Shown in pieces: positions 55,760 to 63,933 of a stretch of DNA of 64,000 nucleotides. The stretch is taken from positions 434,001 to 498,000 of the forward strand of contig NZ_NIOF01000002.1 of NCBI RefSeq assembly GCF_002205645.1, read 5' to 3'. The number at the start of each line of letters is the position of its first letter. Positions within the stretch are counted from its first letter, which is position 1. The notes beneath the pieces are model-generated. The model did no database searches and was not told the origin of the DNA. It worked only from the letters and a program-made list of their open reading frames with translations. The stretch comes from Roseateles aquatilis. Lineage in GTDB: Bacteria > Pseudomonadota > Gammaproteobacteria > Burkholderiales > Burkholderiaceae_C. Position numbers and translations under genes: made by a program.

Positions 55760-56881
55760 ATGAACGCATGGCACGCCCGACTCTCGACCCTCGACGCCCA
55801 TCTGTTGCTGTGGGGGCAGTTCTTGATAGGCGCCCTGGTCGTCATCGCCGGCGCGCTGCTGCTGCACGCGATCCTGCGTCCCGTCGCGTTGCGGCTGACG
55901 CGCTTCTCGCCGCTGCTGACCTCGGTGGTCCGGCGCTGCGACAGTCCCACGCGATGGGCGCTGCCGATCGTGGCTCTGCTGATCGCGGCCCAGGGCGTGC
56001 CCGATACCGTGCTCGGCATCGACGGCGTCCAGCATCTGCTGGGCGTGCTGACGATCGCGGCGATCGCGGCGGTGGCGATCGGCGCCGTGTCCGGCGTCGC
56101 CGCGGGCGTGGCCTTGCTGCATCCGGCCGATGTGGAGGACAACCTCAACGCCCGGCGCATCCAGACGCAGACCAAGGTGCTGTCGCGCATCGCCAAGGCC
56201 ACCGTGCTGCTGACGGCGCTGGCCTTCGTGCTGATGACCTTCCCGCGGGCACGGCAGTTGGGCGCGAGCATGCTGGCCTCGGCGGGCATCGCGGGCCTGG
56301 TTTTCGGCCTGGCGGCGCGCTCGGTCTTCGGCAACCTGCTGGCGGGCCTGCAGATCGCGATGGCGCAGCCGATGCGGCTCGACGACGTGCTGATCATCCA
56401 GGGCGAATGGGGCAGGGTGGAGGAGATCACCTCGACCTACGTCGTGCTGAAGATCTGGGACGAGCGTCGGCTGGTCATCCCGTTGCAGTGGTTCATCGAG
56501 AACCCTTTCCAGAACTGGACGCGGACCAGCTCCAGCATCCTCGGCACCGTGATGCTGTGGGTCGACTACACGCTGCCGGTACCGGCGCTGCGGGACAAGG
56601 CCACGGCGATGTGCAAGGCCTCTGCGCACTGGGACGGGCGCGTCTGCGGCGTGCAGGTCGTCGACACGACGGAGCGCACGATGCAGATCCGCGTGCTGGT
56701 CAGCGCGAAGGATTCCGGCAAGGCCTTCGACCTGCGCTGCGAGCTGCGGGAAGGCTTGATCGCCTACATCCAGAAGGAGTTCCCGCAGTCGCTGCCGCGC
56801 GTGCGGGCGCTGATGGAGAGCGAGCCGGCACCGATGGCGCCCATGGAGAAGCCGACGCTGCCGCCGTCGCCGGCGCCTTGA
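55760..56881 (+). CDS. Small-conductance mechanosensitive channel (MscS family)
   Basis: A 373-residue MscS-type channel. Four to five hydrophobic helices (about 18-37, 61-80, 94-113, 149-166, 180-205) precede the pore-lining pattern SAGIAGLVFGLAARSVFGNLLAG and the beta domain entry (MRLDDVLIIQGEWGRVEEI, VIPLQWFIENPFQNWTR). The C-terminal 30 residues are Pro-rich. ATG 55760 is preferred though its Shine-Dalgarno is weak. MscS channels relieve turgor on osmotic downshift. It converges with the trehalose operon. Confidence 0.92.
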   Translation: MNAWHARLSTLDAHLLLWGQFLIGALVVIAGALLLHAILRPVALRLTRFSPLLTSVVRRCDSPTRWALPIVALLIAAQGVPDTVLGIDGVQHLLGVLTIAAIAAVAIGAVSGVAAGVALLHPADVEDNLNARRIQTQTKVLSRIAKATVLLTALAFVLMTFPRARQLGASMLASAGIAGLVFGLAARSVFGNLLAGLQIAMAQPMRLDDVLIIQGEWGRVEEITSTYVVLKIWDERRLVIPLQWFIENPFQNWTRTSSSILGTVMLWVDYTLPVPALRDKATAMCKASAHWDGRVCGVQVVDTTERTMQIRVLVSAKDSGKAFDLRCELREGLIAYIQKEFPQSLPRVRALMESEPAPMAPMEKPTLPPSPAP

Positions 56882-56921
56882 GGCGGTCGAGGCCAGCCCA
56901 GAACGCTTCATCGACCGAGCG

Positions 56922-57030
56922 GGATCAGGCCGACCCGGGGCCTGTTTGCTCCATGTCCCCCTTCGTCAGCCTGCTGGCTGCCGAATTCCTCCGAATACTT
57001 GCGCAAACAGGCCCCGGGGCGGCCTGATCC
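56922..57030. repeat. 28-bp imperfect inverted repeat element (109 bp)
   Basis: Arms 56922-56949 and 57003-57030 are reverse complements with one mismatch (28 bp; each begins or ends with GGATCAGGCC/GGCCTGATCC). The 53-bp spacer contains a further small hairpin, CAGCC-TGCT-GGCTG. The element lies between convergent mscS and otsB. It resembles a REP/MITE-like or extended bidirectional terminator structure. No direct repeats of the flanks were recognised. Confidence 0.85.
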
Positions 57031-57059
57031 GGACGGCGGGTGCTCGGCGCCGGCCGGAG

Positions 57060-57821
57060 TCAGGGGAGTGCTTCCAGCATCAACTGAAGCACGGTCTCCA
57101 TCTCCGCCTGTTCCTGCAGGTAGTAGGAGGCGTGGCTGTGGTCCAGCCGCGGCCCGACGCGCGCCGTGACCCAGTCGGACCCGGCGCGCTGGAAGACCGG
57201 CTCGTCGTTGGTGTCGTCGCCGACGTAGAACGCGGCGTCGGTGCCGTAGTGCGTGGTGAGGCGCGCCATCGCGTCGCCCTTGTCCGGCGCGCCCTTCACC
57301 AGGATGTTGACCACGCGCTTGCCGGTCTCGGCCTCGATGCCGGGCGGCATTTCGTTCATCAGCTCGGCGATGGCCTCGCGCGCCAGCACCGGGTTGGGCG
57401 CGAGCCGGTAGTGGATCGCGATCGACGCGCCCTTGTCCTCGACCGTGGCGCCGGCCTCGTTGAGCATCGGCTCCAGCCGCCGCGCATGCCGCCGGAAGGT
57501 CTTGAGCGTCTCCACCACGCGCGGGTCCGGCCCGAGGAATTCATCCTCCGCGCCGTGGTTGCCGATGATGTGGGTCGGCTTGAAGCCCAGCCGATGGCGC
57601 ACGTCCAGCACCTGGCGGCCGGTGATGACCGCCACCGGCAGGCGCTCCGTCAATTGCTGGAGCAGCCGGGCGATCACCGGCGAGATGCGTGCCTCGTCGG
57701 GATGCATGACGATGGGCGCGAGCGTGCCGTCGAAGTCGAAACCCAGCAGCGGGCGGTTGCGCATCAGCCGCTCGATCGCGGCCCGGCCCTCCGGGCCCAG
57801 CAGGGGGCGCACCGGCATCAT
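57060..57821 (-). CDS. otsB: Trehalose-6-phosphate phosphatase
   Basis: OtsB dephosphorylates trehalose-6-phosphate to trehalose. The 253-residue product has HAD motif I in RPLLGFDFDGTLAPIV, the motif AVITGR, and GDDTNDEPVF near the end. ATG 57821 overlaps the otsA stop (ATGATG/TGA), so translation is coupled. It is the last gene of the leftward operon. The C terminus is ordinary. Confidence 0.95.
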   Translation of the reverse strand: MMPVRPLLGPEGRAAIERLMRNRPLLGFDFDGTLAPIVMHPDEARISPVIARLLQQLTERLPVAVITGRQVLDVRHRLGFKPTHIIGNHGAEDEFLGPDPRVVETLKTFRRHARRLEPMLNEAGATVEDKGASIAIHYRLAPNPVLAREAIAELMNEMPPGIEAETGKRVVNILVKGAPDKGDAMARLTTHYGTDAAFYVGDDTNDEPVFQRAGSDWVTARVGPRLDHSHASYYLQEQAEMETVLQLMLEALP

Positions 57822-60100
57822 GGCGCCACCGCCTCGCCCGACTCGCGCGAGCGACGCTGCACGCGCCGCGTGATGCGCTCGCGCAGCCGCCATTGGCCGG
57901 CATCGGTCAGCATGCGGCCGGCCCAGCGGTAGACGTTGAACTCGCGCACCGTCATGCGCAGGCTGGCCATGCGCTCGCGTTGCTCCTGCGGCGGCATCGT
58001 GGCCGCGCGGTGCAGCGCGTCGGTGGTCTCCTCGACGTGGTACGGATTGATCACGAGCGCCTCCGGCAACTCCCGCGCGGCACCGGCGAAGCGGCTCAGG
58101 ATCAGCACGCCCTGGTCGTCGTCGCGCGCGGCGATGAACTCCTTGCAGACCAGGTTCATGCCGTCATGCAGGCTGGTCACCACGCACATGTCGGCCGCGC
58201 GATAGAGCTCCATCAGCGCCGGATGGTCGTGGTGCTCGGCCAGCAGCAGCACCGGCTTGTAGCCCGCGTCGCCGAAGCGCTGGTTGATGCGGTCCGTCAC
58301 GCGGTGGATGCGGTCCTGGAACTCGCGGTACTCCTCCAGCGCGCTGCGCGTGGGCGCCGCGACCTGCACGAGCACGAATCGTCCCTGCCACTCCGGATGT
58401 TTCTCCAGCAGCCGCTCCACCGCGTGCACCCGCTCCAGGATGCCCTTGGTGTAGTCGAAGCGGTCCACGCCGACGGCCAGCATCGTGTCCGGCGCCAGGT
58501 GCAGTCGCTCGAAGACCGCCCGGCGCGCATCGGCCGGGGACGGCCAGCCGGCGCGCTCCTCGTCGGTCGGCCAGGCGATCGAGATCGGATAACTCTGCAC
58601 CAGCGTCGGCTCGCCCTGATAGCTGATGGTGGCGTGTTCGTGCTCGATGCGGGCCTCCAGGTAGCGGTCCACCGTCTCGGTGAAGTTCTTGCAATGGAAG
58701 CGCGTATGAAAGCCCAGGATGGTGCTGCCCAGCATGCCTTGCAGCAACTCGCGTCGCCACGGGCAGATGCCGAAGGACTCGGGGTTGGGCCAGGGGATGT
58801 GCCAGAAGGTGATGATGGTGGCCTTGGGCAGCTTCTCGCGCACCATCGCCGGCAGCAGCGCGAAGTGGTAGTCCTGCACCAGCACCACCGGGTCGTCGCC
58901 GCGCGCCTCCGCCACGACGGCGTCGGCGAAGCGTTGGTTGACCGCGCGGTACTGCGCCCAGTCCGATTCCCGGAACACCGGCCGCACGTGCGCGACGTGG
59001 CACAGCGGCCACAGGCCCTCGTTGGCGAAGCCCTGGTAGTAGCCCAGTTCCTCTTCCTCGGTGAGCCAGATGCGCCGCAGCACGTATTCCTTCGTGTCCG
59101 GCGGCACGGCGACACGGTCGTTCTCGTCCACGACCTCCTGGTCCGCGCTGCCGCTGCCGTGCGCGATCCAGGTGCCGGAGCAGGCGCGCATCACCGGCTC
59201 GACGGCGGTGACCAGGCCGCTGGCCGGCCGGCTCACGGTGACGCCGTTCGGGCCGCGCTGATGGATGTAGGGCTCGCGGTTGGAGACGACGATCACCTGG
59301 TCGCCCCGCAACTGCGTGCGCAGCAGTCCGCGCAGCCGCTCGGGGTCCCAGGGCGTGAGCGGTCCGTGCTCGCGGTACAGGTTGTCCTCCAGCTCGCGGA
59401 TGTGCTGGCGGATTTCCACTTCCAGCGGCTGCAGTTCCGGCGGCGCCGAATCGGCCGCGCCGCCCTGGCCCTTTTGCAGCAACGGACGCACCAGCCCCTC
59501 GCCGCGCAGGATCGCGCGCATGCCGGAGACCCAGCCGCGCCAGCTGAGCTGCGCCACGATCATCGTGATGCCCGCGATGGCCAGGCCCAGCACGGTGATG
59601 AAGATGATCATGTAGCGCCGCGTGTCCAGGCTGCGGCGGTCGGGCAGGCTCAGGTCGTGCAGCAGCACCAGCCGGTCCGAGTCGGCCTGCGCCGGATTGA
59701 CCGGGAAGACGCCCACGTGCACCGCGCCGCTGGCCAGTTCCAGACGCGGGTCCTTTTGCGCGGCGGTGGCCTCGGCCTCCTTGCAGCCGAGCGTGTCCGG
59801 GAACCCCTTGGTGCTGAGCACCTGCGTGCCGTCGGCCGCGCACATCGCGATGCCGACCAGGCGTTCGTCGAGGACGCCGCGTTCAAGGAGGTTGCGCAGG
59901 CGCTCGCGCTTCGCGCCGGGCTCGATGTCGGAGATCGCGACGGACAGCGTCTTCGCGACCATCGCGCCGCGCGTGCTCAGGTCGCGAGAGAACCAGCGCA
60001 GCGTCATGCGGTCCAGCAGCGGCAGCGCCAGCAGCGCCGCGACGGTCAAGGTAACCAGCAGCGGGACCAGGAAGCGGATCTGTAGATGCAGTGATTTCAT
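57818..60100 (-). CDS. otsA: Membrane-anchored trehalose-6-phosphate synthase with extracytoplasmic N-terminal domain
   Basis: OtsA makes trehalose-6-phosphate from UDP-glucose and glucose-6-phosphate. Here the 760-residue protein starts with TM1 (about 9-30), an extracytoplasmic domain (about 31-160, two Cys: MCAAD and LGCKE), TM2 (about 163-183) and a helical linker, before the GT20 domain (about 268-735). Catalytic-region motifs are intact: VIVVSNREPY, PASGLVTAV, VQDYHFALLP, GVDRFDYTKGI and TSLHDGMNLVCKEF. Typical OtsA lacks the membrane part. It overlaps the gene upstream by 4 bp and otsB downstream. Regulation of trehalose synthesis by an external cue is an inference from the architecture. 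Confidence 0.93.
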   Translation of the reverse strand: MKSLHLQIRFLVPLLVTLTVAALLALPLLDRMTLRWFSRDLSTRGAMVAKTLSVAISDIEPGAKRERLRNLLERGVLDERLVGIAMCAADGTQVLSTKGFPDTLGCKEAEATAAQKDPRLELASGAVHVGVFPVNPAQADSDRLVLLHDLSLPDRRSLDTRRYMIIFITVLGLAIAGITMIVAQLSWRGWVSGMRAILRGEGLVRPLLQKGQGGAADSAPPELQPLEVEIRQHIRELEDNLYREHGPLTPWDPERLRGLLRTQLRGDQVIVVSNREPYIHQRGPNGVTVSRPASGLVTAVEPVMRACSGTWIAHGSGSADQEVVDENDRVAVPPDTKEYVLRRIWLTEEEELGYYQGFANEGLWPLCHVAHVRPVFRESDWAQYRAVNQRFADAVVAEARGDDPVVLVQDYHFALLPAMVREKLPKATIITFWHIPWPNPESFGICPWRRELLQGMLGSTILGFHTRFHCKNFTETVDRYLEARIEHEHATISYQGEPTLVQSYPISIAWPTDEERAGWPSPADARRAVFERLHLAPDTMLAVGVDRFDYTKGILERVHAVERLLEKHPEWQGRFVLVQVAAPTRSALEEYREFQDRIHRVTDRINQRFGDAGYKPVLLLAEHHDHPALMELYRAADMCVVTSLHDGMNLVCKEFIAARDDDQGVLILSRFAGAARELPEALVINPYHVEETTDALHRAATMPPQEQRERMASLRMTVREFNVYRWAGRMLTDAGQWRLRERITRRVQRRSRESGEAVAP

Positions 60101-60705
60101 GCCCGTCCGCCCACCCGCCCGAAGGCGGTGCGCAGACGCCGACGGAATCCGTCGTCGGCGCCGTCGTCCGCGCCATGGGCCTTCCAGCCGTCGTCGATAT
60201 CGACATCGTCATCGACATCGTCATCGATGTCGTCGCCATCGACCTCGCGGCGGCGCAGCGCCACCATGCCGCCGATCGCCAGTCCGGCCGCGAAGCCGCC
60301 GTAGACCATCATCAGGCTCAGCATCGAAGGCGGACGCGTGCCCGCGGCGGTGGCGTGCCGGTCGGCGCCGGGGGTGAGCAGCGGCGGAGCCACCACCCGG
60401 TCCAGCCCGGCCGCGACGCCGGTCAGCAGCAACGCATCGAGGACGGCGTTGCCGTGCGTGGGCCGGCGGCGCAGCGCGCGCATCCGGTCGTAGAGGGCGC
60501 CCCAGACGACGGCGGTGGCCGTGTGCAGGGCGATGTCGGTGGCGGCGGATCTCAGCGGCGGCCGACCGACGCGGTACTCCGAGCGCCCGACCAGATGGGC
60601 CAGGTCGGACCGGCTGCCGCGCAACAGCGCCAGTCCCGAGAACAGGCTGGCCAGCACGCCGTCGGCGCATGCCCGGCGCAGCGCCGGGAGCAGCAAAGCA
60701 TTCAA
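60097..60705 (-). CDS. Membrane protein first in the trehalose operon, unknown function
   Basis: A 202-residue protein with several hydrophobic helices (about 18-32, 52-70, 90-105, 128-150), the last preceded by SMLSLMMVYGGFAAG. The C terminus holds an acidic repeat (DGDDIDDDVDDDVDIDDG). The stop overlaps otsA by 4 bp (ATGA). TTG 60705 has CAGGAG about 6 nt upstream and leads directly into NALLLPALRRAC; an in-frame ATG lies at 60750 without a Shine-Dalgarno. No family recognised. Confidence 0.72.
   Translation of the reverse strand: MNALLLPALRRACADGVLASLFSGLALLRGSRSDLAHLVGRSEYRVGRPPLRSAATDIALHTATAVVWGALYDRMRALRRRPTHGNAVLDALLLTGVAAGLDRVVAPPLLTPGADRHATAAGTRPPSMLSLMMVYGGFAAGLAIGGMVALRRREVDGDDIDDDVDDDVDIDDGWKAHGADDGADDGFRRRLRTAFGRVGGRA
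60194..60240 (-). repeat. Short tandem repeat encoding the acidic tail
   Basis: GATATCGACATC-like hexamer units (ATCGTC/ATCGAC alternation) repeat across the acidic DDDVDD segment of the membrane protein. Likely length-variable between strains. Confidence 0.6.
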
Positions 60706-60807
60706 AGGCGACTCCTGTGACAGAGAGAAACAAGCCTCCGTCATAGGCAAACGTCGTGCCGGGCGACGGCCCGGCGCCCCGTGATGCGAACGTCCGCCGG
60801 TGCTCGT

Positions 60808-61020
60808 TCAATGCACCGCGGTGGGCGGCGGCATGTAGGGCGGCTCGCGCACCGGAATGGGGTTCTCGCCGGGGGGCGGCGGGTCGATGATGTCCGGGGG
60901 ATGTCGCTCGGGCTCGGGGGCGGGGCCATGCGGCGGCGGCGGCACGCTGGGGACTTCATCGGGATGAGGCGGGCTTGGTGGGATGGAGTGAACGCGCAGG
61001 GGCGTGACGGCGTGGCGCAT
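60808..61020 (-). CDS. Small proline-rich protein
   Basis: A 70-residue protein starting MRHAVTPLRVHSIPPSPP, with runs PSVPPPPHGPAPEPE and DPPPPGENPIPVREPP. GAGGA lies 6 nt upstream of ATG 61020. Similar Pro-rich mini-proteins occur near YqjD and stress genes in this group of bacteria, as I recall; the function is unknown. It lies upstream of the trehalose operon on the same strand, about 100 bp away. Confidence 0.6.
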   Translation of the reverse strand: MRHAVTPLRVHSIPPSPPHPDEVPSVPPPPHGPAPEPERHPPDIIDPPPPGENPIPVREPPYMPPPTAVH

Positions 61021-61246
61021 GGGCATCCTCGAAGAGTGGGGGAGCGCGCCAGTACCGACGACGGCGCGGGAACCGGGCGCCTGCAAGCGGCGCGCCCGGG
61101 GCTGAAGCGATGCGCCGGCCGATGCCGGGGTGTCCGCGGCGGTCGCGCTCGCTCGCGACGTGGTGGCACGCGGTGGCACGATGCGTGTTCAGTTCTTCGA
61201 TCGGGAAGGCACCTCGTTTGCCGCATCGCTTTCAAGGAGGCTCCTC

Positions 61247-61540
61247 ATGAACGACCAGGCTATCGAGACGCCCCGGCGCGACGCGATGTTGTCCGCGCCC
61301 AGGCCCGCCCCGGCGCCGTCGGACAAGACCGGCCGCGAGGCCCCCGCCCAGCCGCCGGCTCCCGGGCCAGATCAGGCCCCGCACGAACATCCCGACGATC
61401 CGGGCGTGCATCCGGATGGCCCGCGGCGTTATCACGACGATCACGCCACGCCCGCGCGGCAACGTGCCGGCGAAGGCACGGCGGCAAGCTGCGCGCGGAC
61501 CGGGGGGAAGGCGACGGCGGAAGAAGGAGCGACCGCATGA
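61247..61540 (+). CDS. Small hydrophilic protein coupled to hemerythrin gene
   Basis: A 97-residue hydrophilic, Pro/Asp/His-rich protein starting MNDQAIETPRRDAMLS with segment PHEHPDDPGVHPDGPRRYHD. AAGGAGG lies 7 nt upstream of ATG 61247. Its stop overlaps the hemerythrin start as ATGA, with that gene's Shine-Dalgarno inside its last codons. No family recognised; His and Asp could bind metal, which would fit next to a hemerythrin, but this is inference. Confidence 0.55.
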   Translation: MNDQAIETPRRDAMLSAPRPAPAPSDKTGREAPAQPPAPGPDQAPHEHPDDPGVHPDGPRRYHDDHATPARQRAGEGTAASCARTGGKATAEEGATA

Positions 61541-62097
61541 GCCACGTCTTCATGCCCAGCGACGTGCGCGCCGACCTGATGGCGCGCGACGAGGTCGTCG
61601 CCTTGCTGGTCGACGACCACCAGCGCGCCCAGCACGCCTTCCACCAGTTCGCCCGGCTCTGGGAGGGCGGCGACATGGAGTCGTGCGAAGTCCTGGTGCG
61701 CCGCACCTGCGCGCTGCTGACGCTGCACGCGACGCTGGAGGAAGAACTCTTCTATCCCGCCGTGCGCAAGTGCCCGGAGATCGGCGCCAGCGAGCGCCGC
61801 CTGATCAACGAGGCGGAAATCGAACACCTGGTCGTGCGCATCCTGATGTCGCAGTTGCGGCGCATGCATGCCGACGATGCGCAGTTCGAGCCGCTGGTCG
61901 GGGTGTTGGGGCGCTATGTCGGGCATCACGCGCAGGACGTGGAACAAGGCATTCTGCCGCGCCTGACGCACGCGGCGTCGGTGGACTGGCGCGCGCTGTC
62001 CTCCGCGATGCGACGCCGTCGTGCCGAGCTGGAGCGGCAATGGCAGGACGAGCTTCGCGTTGAGAGCGCGGAGTCCGAGCGGCAACAGGACGCCTGA
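61537..62097 (+). CDS. Hemerythrin HHE domain protein
   Basis: A 186-residue hemerythrin-type protein that binds a di-iron centre and may sense or carry oxygen. Iron-ligand regions are seen in DDHQRAQHAFHQF, LHATLEEELFYPAV, EAEIEHLVVRIL and HHAQDVEQGILPRL. AAGGAGC lies upstream of ATG 61537, which overlaps the previous stop. The C terminus is charged. Function could be O2, NO or iron handling. Confidence 0.85.
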   Translation: MSHVFMPSDVRADLMARDEVVALLVDDHQRAQHAFHQFARLWEGGDMESCEVLVRRTCALLTLHATLEEELFYPAVRKCPEIGASERRLINEAEIEHLVVRILMSQLRRMHADDAQFEPLVGVLGRYVGHHAQDVEQGILPRLTHAASVDWRALSSAMRRRRAELERQWQDELRVESAESERQQDA

Positions 62098-62212
62098 TCC
62101 TCCGCCCGATCCCGCGCCCCACCGACAGTCGATCCGCAGTCCGGGCGGCGGCGGATCGCGCGGCGGGTTTGTCGGAGGGGCGGACTTCCACATCCCATCG
62201 AAAGGACATCCC

Positions 62213-62407
62213 ATGAGCACCTGGTACGGCAAGAAGGCCCAGGAGGAAGTGGCCCAGGCGCTCCACGAGGAAAAGCGTGGCGAACTCAAGAGCGGCGGCG
62301 ACGGCAAGACGGTGACGAGCCGGAAGCAGGCCGTCGCGATCGGCCTGTCCAAGGCACGCAAGGCCGGTGCGAAGGTGCCGGCCAAACGTTCATCGGCGCA
62401 TCACTGA
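62213..62407 (+). CDS. DUF6496 family small basic protein
   Basis: A 64-residue basic protein, MSTWYGKKAQEEVAQALHEE then KAVAIGLSKARKAGAK-like region (KQAVAIGLSKARKAGAK). This is the pattern of DUF6496 proteins, widespread in Burkholderiales; possible DNA or nucleic-acid binding but unproven. GAAAGGAC lies about 5 nt upstream of ATG 62213. Confidence 0.8.
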   Translation: MSTWYGKKAQEEVAQALHEEKRGELKSGGDGKTVTSRKQAVAIGLSKARKAGAKVPAKRSSAHH

Positions 62408-62526
62408 GCGCGGGCCCCCGCGGGCCCCCGCGGGCCATCGCGGCCAGGGGCGCGGGGCCCGTCTTCGGCATGGCGCGCCTGGTGCGAGGTCCGCTCGCCG
62501 GATGACTGGGTCGCCGGAGGGCCCGC

Positions 62527-63933
62527 TCACTGCGCGGCCGGTGTGCTGGCCGCGCCTGTCGCCGCGGGGAACGCAGCCGTCGGACCGGCCGCGCCGCTGG
62601 CGGTGACACGCCAGATCACGTTGCCGACGTCGTCGGCGACGAGCAGGGCACCCTGGCGATCCACCGCCACGCCGACGGGGCGGCCCATCGCTTCACCCTT
62701 CTCGTTGAGGAAGCCGGTCAGCACGTCCAGCGGCATGCCGCTGGGCTTGGCGCCGACGAAGGGCACGAACACGACCTTGTAGCCGGCCGGCTGCTTGCGA
62801 TTCCACGAGCCGTGCTGGCCGATGAACATGCCGCTGGCGTAGGTCTGCGTCAGCTTATTGCCCTCCGCGGAGGCCAGGCCCAGCGACGCGGTGTGCGCCC
62901 CGACGGCGTAGTCCGGCACCAGCGCCTTCTCCACCAGTTCGGGCCGCTGCGGCTTGACGCGGTCGTCGACGTGGCGGCCGTACCAGCTGTACGGCCAGCC
63001 GTAGAAGCCGCCGTCCTGGACCGAGGTGATGTAGTCGGGCACCAGGTCGTCGCCCAGCTCGTCACGCTCGTTGACCGAGGTCCACAGCGCCTTGCTCGTC
63101 GGCTCCCAGGCCAGGCCCACCGGGTTGCGCAGGCCGGCGGCGAAGACGCGCGTGGCACCGGTCTGGACGTCGATCTCCAGGATGCCGGCGCGGTTCTGCT
63201 CGTTCTCGATGCCGTTCTCGGCCACGTTGCTGTTGGAGCCGATGCCGGCGTAGAGCTTGGTGCCCGCCGCGTTGGCGATCAGGCTCTTGGTCCAGTGGTG
63301 GTTGATGCTGCCGCCGGGCAGGTTGGCCAGCTTGGTCGGCTTGCCGGCCAGGCGGGTCTGGCCGGCGGTGTAGGGGAAGCGCATCACGGCGTCGGTGTTG
63401 GCGACATAGAACGTATTGCCGATCAGCGCCATGCCGAAGGGCGAGTTCAAGCCCTCGGCGAAGACGAAGCGCTGGTCGGCGATGCCGTCGCCGTTGGTGT
63501 CGCGCAGCAGGGTGATGCGGTTGGCGCTCTTGACCGTGGCGCCGGCCTTCTTCTGGAACTGCTTGGTGATCCATGCCTTGGGGCCCTTGCCGTCGTCCGG
63601 GCGCTGTGGCGCGTTGGTCTCGGCCACCAGCACGTCGCCGTTGGGCAGCACGTAGACCCAGCGGGGATGGTCCAGCTTGTCGGCGAAGCGCGTCACGGCC
63701 AGGCCGGCGGCGGGCTGCGGCTGCACGCCGGTCGGCCAGCCGACGGCCTTGGCGACATTGATGGTGGGCAGCAGGCCCTTTTGCGGCTCGGGCAGCGTGG
63801 GATTGGGGCCGTAGCCGGGGGGCGTGGCGGGTTGGGCTTCGAGGGCGTGGGCCGGCAGGCCTGCCGCCCAGGCGCCCAAGCCGAGGCTCGCGGCAACGAT
63901 GCCATGGATCAACGGGGCAGTGCTCTTCTTCAT
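62527..63933 (-). CDS. PQQ-dependent sugar (sorbosone) dehydrogenase-like periplasmic protein
   Basis: A 468-residue periplasmic protein with a signal peptide (MKKSTAPLIHGIVAASLGLG, cut near AHA/LE). It has a beta-propeller of the sorbosone or glucose dehydrogenase type: PRWVYVLPNGDVLVAETNAP, RITLLRDTNGDGIADQRFVF, GLNSPFGMAL, HHWTKSLIAN and SVNERDELGDDLVPDYI. GGAGAAC lies upstream of ATG 63933. Enzymes of this type use PQQ, made elsewhere; the substrate is unknown. It is the last gene; the final 67 bases of the window hold nothing I can assign. Confidence 0.85.
   Translation of the reverse strand: MKKSTAPLIHGIVAASLGLGAWAAGLPAHALEAQPATPPGYGPNPTLPEPQKGLLPTINVAKAVGWPTGVQPQPAAGLAVTRFADKLDHPRWVYVLPNGDVLVAETNAPQRPDDGKGPKAWITKQFQKKAGATVKSANRITLLRDTNGDGIADQRFVFAEGLNSPFGMALIGNTFYVANTDAVMRFPYTAGQTRLAGKPTKLANLPGGSINHHWTKSLIANAAGTKLYAGIGSNSNVAENGIENEQNRAGILEIDVQTGATRVFAAGLRNPVGLAWEPTSKALWTSVNERDELGDDLVPDYITSVQDGGFYGWPYSWYGRHVDDRVKPQRPELVEKALVPDYAVGAHTASLGLASAEGNKLTQTYASGMFIGQHGSWNRKQPAGYKVVFVPFVGAKPSGMPLDVLTGFLNEKGEAMGRPVGVAVDRQGALLVADDVGNVIWRVTASGAAGPTAAFPAATGAASTPAAQ

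Noticed and set aside
56953-57027. 24-residue frame MSPFVSLLAAEFLRILAQ within the inverted-repeat element
   Set aside because: Hydrophobic and intriguing, but no ribosome-binding site; likely chance within the repeat.
57893-60085. Long rightward open frame over the trehalose operon
   Set aside because: It is the antisense shadow of the otsA coding region. OtsA carries intact GT20 motifs, a proper start and operon overlaps; the antisense frame has no recognisable domain and no ribosome-binding site.
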